Shown here: positions 58,466 to 64,000 of the stretch, in pieces
Layout of the letters: each line of letters starts with the position of its first letter
Numbering within the stretch: the first letter of the stretch is position 1
Source of the DNA: Sepioteuthis lessoniana
Taxonomy: Eukaryota > Mollusca > Cephalopoda > Myopsida > Loliginidae
Direction of reading: 5' to 3'
DNA: 64,000 nucleotides
Assembly: GCA_963585895.1 (NCBI GenBank)
Contig: OY757904.1
Coordinates: forward strand, 92,107,757 to 92,171,756
Translations under genes and position numbers: made by a program
Notes under the pieces: generated by a model
Databases searched by the model: none
What the model was told of the DNA's origin: nothing
Seen by the model: only the letters and a program-made list of their open reading frames with translations

Positions 58466-60750
58466 GAAACAGGAAATTTGTACAGGTTCAAATATTAAGT
58501 AAAAGTATTAGGTTACAACTCTACTTGGTCTCAGATGTGTCTATAATAAATTTGCATATATGGAGTGAATTGAGCAAACCAACTATAATAAAAACTAACA
58601 AAATCGCAAGAAGTGTGACTGGGGAAAAAATAAAATTTGTTGGTGAATTAATTACAAATGTCACATTAAAAAAAAACAACTTTGAAATTAAAAATGTTTG
58701 ATGAGAAACACAAACAATCTTTTCAGTACTGACTGGATGGAACAATTTCAATTATGGGATATGCCTATAAATTCTTTCTGCCAAAAAATACAATATTTAA
58801 TCGCCAAAGTAAACAAGTTAAAGGAAGTTAAAAGGAACATTCTCTGAGGTCTTCTCCAGTGGACTTGGCAGGTGTAAGAAGATGTCTGCCAAGTTTGAGT
58901 TGAAACCAAATATCTAACCAGTTTTTAAAAAGAAAAGAAATATGCCATTTGCATCGTTAAATCAGATTGATGAGGAATTAAATAGACTCGAATAAATTGG
59001 CGTACTATCAGAAGTGGAGTACAGTGAGTGAACTGCACCTACAGTCTATGTTAAGAAGTAAAGTAAAGAGATCCATATTAGTGCAGATTTCTCCAGAGAA
59101 TTGAACAATGCATTAAAAGATTACTCCTACCCTCTCTCAAGTCCAGAAGAGATCTTTACAAAACTCAGCAGCGGGAAATTTTTTCAAAAATCAATTTGAG
59201 TGAGGCCTATCTCCAGATACCTGTGGCCAAGGAGTGCTTAAAGCTGCTTTGTATAAACACACACAAGGGCTTGTACAAGTTTGAATGATTACCATTCAGG
59301 ATCAAGGTCATGCTAGCCATCTTCCAACAAGTCATGGACGCCATGCTTAGTGGACTGGAATTTGCAATAACGTATTAGGATGACATTGTTATGAATAATC
59401 AAAGTGCCAAGCAACACAAAGCATGTGTATGAAGTCTTCAAGAGAATCCAGGACAACTGATTCAAGTTAAGAGGGAAAGTGTGAATTTTTTATTGAAAAA
59501 ATATAATATCTTGGCCAAATTATAGATGAAGATGGTAGAAGACCAGATCCAGAGCTAGCTAGTGCTATGAAAAACATGCTGGTGCCTGAAAACGTCTCTT
59601 CACTTCAAAGTTTTCTTGGTCTAACAAATTACTACAATGCGTTTGTGCCTAACATGCACAGTTTGCAAGCTCCTCTTAATGAATTACTAAAAAAGAAAAA
59701 GATTGAGTCTAGACGACTGAATGTCTGGAAGCATTCAAAAAATAAAAGAACTTACATTGGATTTATTCATTACACATTATAATCCAGACTTCAAAATCAT
59801 TGTGGCCAGTAATGCTAGTTCATACAGTATTGGTGCCAGCATATTACACAAAATTGAAGACTAATCACTAAAGCCAATCACCCATGCATCTATTACACTG
59901 TTACCTGCAGAAAAAAACTACTTTCAGATCGAGAAGGACGCACTGGGAATTACTTTTGCAATTACCAAATTCCATTGATTTATCCATGGAAAACATTTTA
60001 TTTTGCAGACAGACCATAAACTACTATTTACGATCTATGGTTCAAAAAAGGGCTTACCAACTCATACTGCAAACAGGTTGCAAAGATGGTGGACTATTTT
60101 CCTTTTTTAAAATGGTGTGTCTCCAATCTTTGTAGACTGCATTGTCTCAGATAATGGAAGTCAATTCATGTCCAGTGAATCCAAAGAATTCGGTCAAACA
60201 TTCTCAGTGGAACATATCACGATTGCTCTGTGTCATCCAAGAAGTAATGGTCAGATGGAATGTTTTGTTGATACCTTTAAGAGAGCTCTTAGGAAAGCTA
60301 GAGATACTCCTACCGATAAAGCCTGACAGTAATTTCTGCAGGTTTATAGAGTGACTCCTAATAAGAATGCTCCATCTGCTATGACGCCAGCTGAGGTAAT
60401 GTTTGCCAGAAAGATCAAGTCAGTGTTTGACAAACTCTTACCAACCCAATCAGAATCTGGACATACAAATAAAGTGACGAGAAAATGATTCAAAATTGGT
60501 GAAAAAGTTTTCTTCTGCATGTTTCAAAGCAACAAGTCCTACTGGGAGACAGGTACAGTAGACAAACAAATTGGAAGCATGATATACATAACCAAGGGGC
60601 CCAAGTTCACCCATAAAAGGCACATGAACCAAAGAAGGAAGTGGTATTCGAATACCATCAAGAACAACTTTCGAGTGAAAGACCCAATGGATGATGTGTT
60701 AGATACATTTGAGGTTCCGATACTACAAATGGCTCCAGAACAGAGATGAT
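58465..60750 (+). pseudogene. Gypsy pol remnant (protease, RT, RNase H, integrase)
   Basis: In the protease the segment before SDVSIIN has lost the catalytic Asp-Thr-Gly, reading LYLV instead. RT shows primer-grip and palm pieces, with an in-frame stop in the catalytic YxDD (ITY*DDI). RNase H is mostly deleted. The integrase keeps the second catalytic Asp (SDNGSQF) and Glu (GQMECF), but the region holding the first Asp is missing. A C-terminal GPR-like KGPKFTHKR segment follows at about 60590. It is not functional. Confidence 0.8.
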
Positions 60751-61008
60751 CCAAAAGAAAATGAGAAATAATGGATTTAATTGAGATAAATTCAAAAAAG
60801 AAAAAATGACTCCATATGGAGCAAGGCTAAAAAGGAGAGTTTTATGGTGATATACCCCATGACATCACTGCATGGAGTCTCCCTGAAACTATAAATTGTG
60901 ACTGACTCAAATGTGTCAAGTGAGTCTAGTCAGTTACTGGTAACCATTACTGTCTGTATTTCCATAGATATATACTGCTGTAAACCTTACATCTCTTTGT
61001 GTTATTCA

Positions 61009-61924
61009 GTTCTGGCTCACTGACCCTTTAAATTGGCTTTTGAATTTCTTTCAAAGCCAATAAGTCTGTTTTATATTTTCATAAATGGAAAATTATTTTT
61101 CCTAAATAAAAAGAAAAACTGCATCCTACTCCCCATAAGTTTTTAGCACCAGTGAATACCTCATATTGTCATATTGTTTACAAATAATATATATCTATAT
61201 GTATGCGTATAAGCAGGATTTTGACATTAAATGACTCACAAGACTGGTATAAAAGTTTTTGGAGCTAATGATTCTAAAAGTAAAACAGAAAATGAAGTTT
61301 TAGGATTTATTTAAACAAATGAAACAGAAGAAATCAGAAAAACAAATTCAATCTTCTCAGTTTCATCAAAATGAATGTGTGGCGAGGCTAACCTCTCTCC
61401 TAGCTTTATTGTTTTTATGACTTTCTTACCATAGAAAAAAAAAACTAATGCTAAATATCTTGATCAATATGTACAAGAAGAAAACTAAAAACTGAAGAGA
61501 AAAGTAATTTCAAAGGCTAAAAATTTCTTGCAAAATTGGTCTATGTTACACACTAAAATTTGCTGGAAGGAGAAAAGTAATAGAGAAACTAGTCAACAAT
61601 TTTGCCTTAGAAAAAACAGGGAAAAGTCACAATTACTGACACCACAAAAATAAATAATTTACTTGGGAAAAGATTTACTTCAGATATATTAATCATGCCA
61701 AATATTGATTCAGATTATCAAAAAAACAATGTTTAAATTTTGAGGGCTTTTAGTTTGTACAGTCTTCAATATATTTTTGATGTTGAAAATTTTAGTGTCT
61801 AAAACAAATTCAAAATCATGGAGTTTAATGTATTTTCAGATTACTGAATATAATAATTTTTATGACAGTTTTAGATTCTGTAATGGATTATATGATTAAA
61901 TGAAGTTTTATATTTTGACCTTTT
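61009..61924. other. AT-rich non-coding stretch
   Basis: Nothing recognised on either strand. Confidence 0.55.
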
Positions 61925-62580
61925 GACCTGGCCAAAAATGCCATTCCAAGGTGATGCACTGGAAGGAGGTGACACATTCTAATGGCAGTTATGAGAGGAA
62001 ATCACGTGGGCGGAAATTGGCTGATAAAATGGGACGAGCTAAAAAATTCCCATGGTACACTCATAGACTGATGCACCGGAAGAGAGTGACCTGTGAACTG
62101 CATGACAGTTATTTCCGCTTGATGACGATTAAACATTCGATTTCAAAGATCGAGTGGGCGATCATGTGGGCGTTGAATTATTATATAACACAGTCAAGAC
62201 GGAAGTCAAGTGCCAGGAGTTCCAGTACAGTTGGAGATGGAGAGGGACAAGATGTGATAGGGAAAGCCACACCCAACCGAGGGGGCTCTCGGGAACCCCG
62301 ATGGAGTTTGGGGACCAGAGAAATTGCTGATAAGATGCAGTAAAGGAAGCCATCACTCAGCAGAGTGGGCCTCTGGACCTCCGGTTGAGCATCAGAAGAA
62401 TGAGAAAGACACAACATTGACGGCCATAAGAGAGGAGGTCAAAATATTGAAGTTTCTGTTCGGCCTCCAGCTCCATCTCACAGTGGAACCCCACACAACC
62501 CTTTCAAACCTTGCAATAAAGTGAGAGGTATATTTTATAAAGAAGTCTTCCTGCGTCTGTTATTCATTGCGTCTTTATTA
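61925..62580 (+). repeat. Unclassified 0.6-kb interspersed repeat, copy 3 (LTR-like)
   Basis: Same family as 33735-34290 and 55037-55690: 'ctggccaaaaatgccattccaagg' start, doubled 'gatgca-cggaag' block, AATAAAGTGAGAGG near 62514 and 'aaagaagtcttcctgcgtc' end. It is closest to copy 2, with which it shares the extra internal stretch. Confidence 0.7.
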
Positions 62581-62819
62581 TTGTGTCATTATGATGCTGT
62601 AGATGACGATATAACAGAAGAATCTTAAATGGATTATATAATTTTTATCATTTAGAATATTTGGACTATTGATCTCATCTTTATTGCTATACTCCCAACA
62701 TTTTGGCCAATATATCTTCTTCAGGTATTTCATGTTGAACTCTTAAATCTATACAGAATTATGAACCAAACTCAATCCAACTATCTATATAGTTCTCTAT
62801 GGAGAAATACCAAGACAAC

Positions 62820-63550
62820 AGGTTATTCTTCCGACTGATAACTCTCAGAGAGCAAGGATTCAGGTCTTCTGTATATTGAAAGCCAACCTTCACTGGACAG
62901 TACCTAAACTTCAATTCCCACCATCCATTTAATGTAAAGAAAGGAATCATTCATTGCCTACAACATCAAGCAAAAGCCATTAGTAGTTACAGAAGAAATG
63001 AAGAGTTTAAAAGACAACCTCTATTGCAACAACTACCCAAAGATCATAACATTGGCTTCAAGAAATCTAGATCAAATGACAGAGAACAATACCCAAAAAC
63101 TAATCACAGTCTGTCTGCCTTTTGTCAAAGTTCTAGCTGAAAAGATTTGAAAGATATGTAGTCCATATGATATCAGGACAATATTCACCAGTAGCATGAC
63201 TCTTTGAAAATATATCTGCTAAGTCAAGCCTCCAGCAGAATACATGACCAAGAATTGCGTGTACTCCATCTCATACAGTTGTGGTAAAGTATACAAAGGT
63301 GAAACATGCTGCCCACTAAAAGTAAGGCTAGAGGAACATTGAAAGGCAGTATGTTGAGAAGAGGTCAAAAAGTAGGGTATGGCTGATCATATATGGAAAG
63401 AAAAGGGAAACCATCTGCCCTTTTGGGATGAAGTTAAAATAATTAATAAGGAAGAACACTGGAGAATAAGACATCTTAAAGAAGCAGCACATATTTTGGG
63501 CTACAGTGACCTGTTGAGCAGACCAGCTATAGAGATGAATACAATTTGAA
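62820..63550 (+). pseudogene. Penelope-like element fragment (RT thumb and GIY-YIG endonuclease)
   Basis: Broken plus-strand frames read KPTFTGQYLNFNSHHP (RT), then TVCLPFVKVLAEKI with PYDIRTIF (thumb/linker), then YSISYSCGKVYKGET. In Penelope-like elements that last stretch is the GIY-YIG-type endonuclease start, with conserved CxC/H pairs and a following RLEEH helix. A DHIWKEKGNHLPFWDEVKII stretch completes the domain. At least three frameshifts and two stops; dead. The 5' part was not seen. Confidence 0.82.
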
Positions 63551-64000
63551 AAAAAATGTGATATGAACTATGATAAAAAAAAATCAGATATGATAGTAGA
63601 GAGGATTAGCTCATGGGTTTTTTCCAAAAATTCACTCTAAATAGTCCATCAAAGACTCATGGTCCTGTGGATAAGACATATGGTTGGAAAGTGCTTCTGA
63701 GTGAAATCATGTGGAAGTTGCAAGTTTTTAGCGAGAGGAATGTTTTGTTATTGTTTTTAGGTGAAGAAATGTATTCTTGTGCGTGTTTATATCCTCGCTA
63801 ATTGTTGTTAGGTATATAGAAGAGAGAGAGAGAAGTACAAAGTCGAAATGTTTTTATGATAGTTTTTAATAGCTCCATGGAATAAAGAGTTTACGTTTAT
63901 GCGGCAAGCCTCGTGGGAAAGGAAAGAAGTAAAGAGACAAAATGGAGTTATGAGAGAGTAGAGAAAGCACCGCGTGTCATTGGACGTGCGAGGGATTATG
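63551..64000. other. Right-edge stretch without recognised features
   Basis: A (GA)n tract at about 63818-63832 and an AATAAAG near 63881 give it an LTR-like look, but the window ends before this could be tested. Confidence 0.35.

Larger units (their letters stand above)
56904..61008 (+). mobile_element. Gypsy-type LTR retrotransposon with both LTRs, decayed
   Basis: LTRs at about 56904-57075 and 60840-61008 share 'ggtgatata-cccatgacatcactgcat', 'gactgactc', and 'tgtctgtatttccata-atatatactgctgtaaaccttacatctcttt'. In between, in gag-pol order on the plus strand: a coiled-coil gag start, a pair of CCHC zinc knuckles (58305-58420), a protease remnant, RT (Y-x-DD region at about 59370 with a stop replacing one residue), RNase H remnants, and integrase (DNGSQFMS, then PRSNGQMECFVDTFK). 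A 4.1-kb length and missing stretches show deletions. Confidence 0.88.

Noticed and set aside
60117..60326. Intact integrase gene
   Set aside because: Only the second half of the catalytic core is present; the first catalytic Asp region is missing and the frame ends in a stop after about 70 codons.

Overview
This is a window of an animal nuclear genome. It is AT-rich, has spliced genes with long introns and no operons, and is dominated by transposable elements. The mix (RTE-type LINEs with ATG-repeat tails, Copia and Gypsy LTR elements, a Penelope-like element, mariner, an Academ-like transposon, two tRNA-derived SINE families, minisatellites) fits an invertebrate. A mollusc, perhaps a cephalopod, is my best guess; this is inference from the repeats, not proof. 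The host content is two related genes arranged head to head. The first runs on the minus strand from about 40.1 kb to beyond the left edge. Five exons can be assembled (39189-40135, 13041-13203, 4481-4689, 635-743, 109-230), each with consensus splice sites and mutually compatible phases. Together they encode an N-terminal region with five CCCH zinc fingers, two WWE domains, and the start of a PARP (ADP-ribosyltransferase) domain. This is the architecture of PARP12/ZC3HAV1 (PARP13, ZAP), vertebrate antiviral and RNA-stress factors. The second gene starts on the plus strand at 42464; its first coding exon (42464-43542) encodes the same N-terminal module. Its later exons were not found in the window. 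About 2.3 kb separates the two start codons. In both genes the exon-1 donor itself supplies an in-frame stop if the intron is retained, and an AATAAA follows within about 170 nt. Short CCCH-only isoforms are therefore possible, as happens for ZAP. The rest is mobile DNA, much of it inside the 26-kb first intron of gene 1. From left to right: an LTR-like repeat (0.9-2.1 kb); a SINE and a minisatellite (5-6.2 kb); a mariner carrying a Copia copy and a SINE (7.8-10.3 kb); an inverted pair of Gypsy pieces (10.6-12.9 kb) with a 240-bp insert identical to a stretch 7 kb away; MITEs (13.3-13.9 kb); a broken RTE LINE (14.1-17.0 kb); and an XPG-nuclease DNA transposon interrupted by a complete Copia element and a solo Copia LTR (19.7-25.8 kb). 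These are followed by a SINE, an RTE fragment, a 3.9-kb DNA transposon with visible terminal inverted repeats and a three-exon transposase gene (28.67-32.54 kb), and a minisatellite. Right of the gene pair lie a 5'-truncated RTE copy with an intact reverse transcriptase frame (45.6-47.3 kb), a hAT-like fragment, a second inverted LTR-like copy, an RTE fragment with a 5' inversion (twin-priming signature), shared minisatellites, a Gypsy element with both LTRs (56.9-61.0 kb), and a Penelope-like fragment (62.8-63.5 kb). No rRNA gene, functional tRNA gene or CRISPR array was seen.
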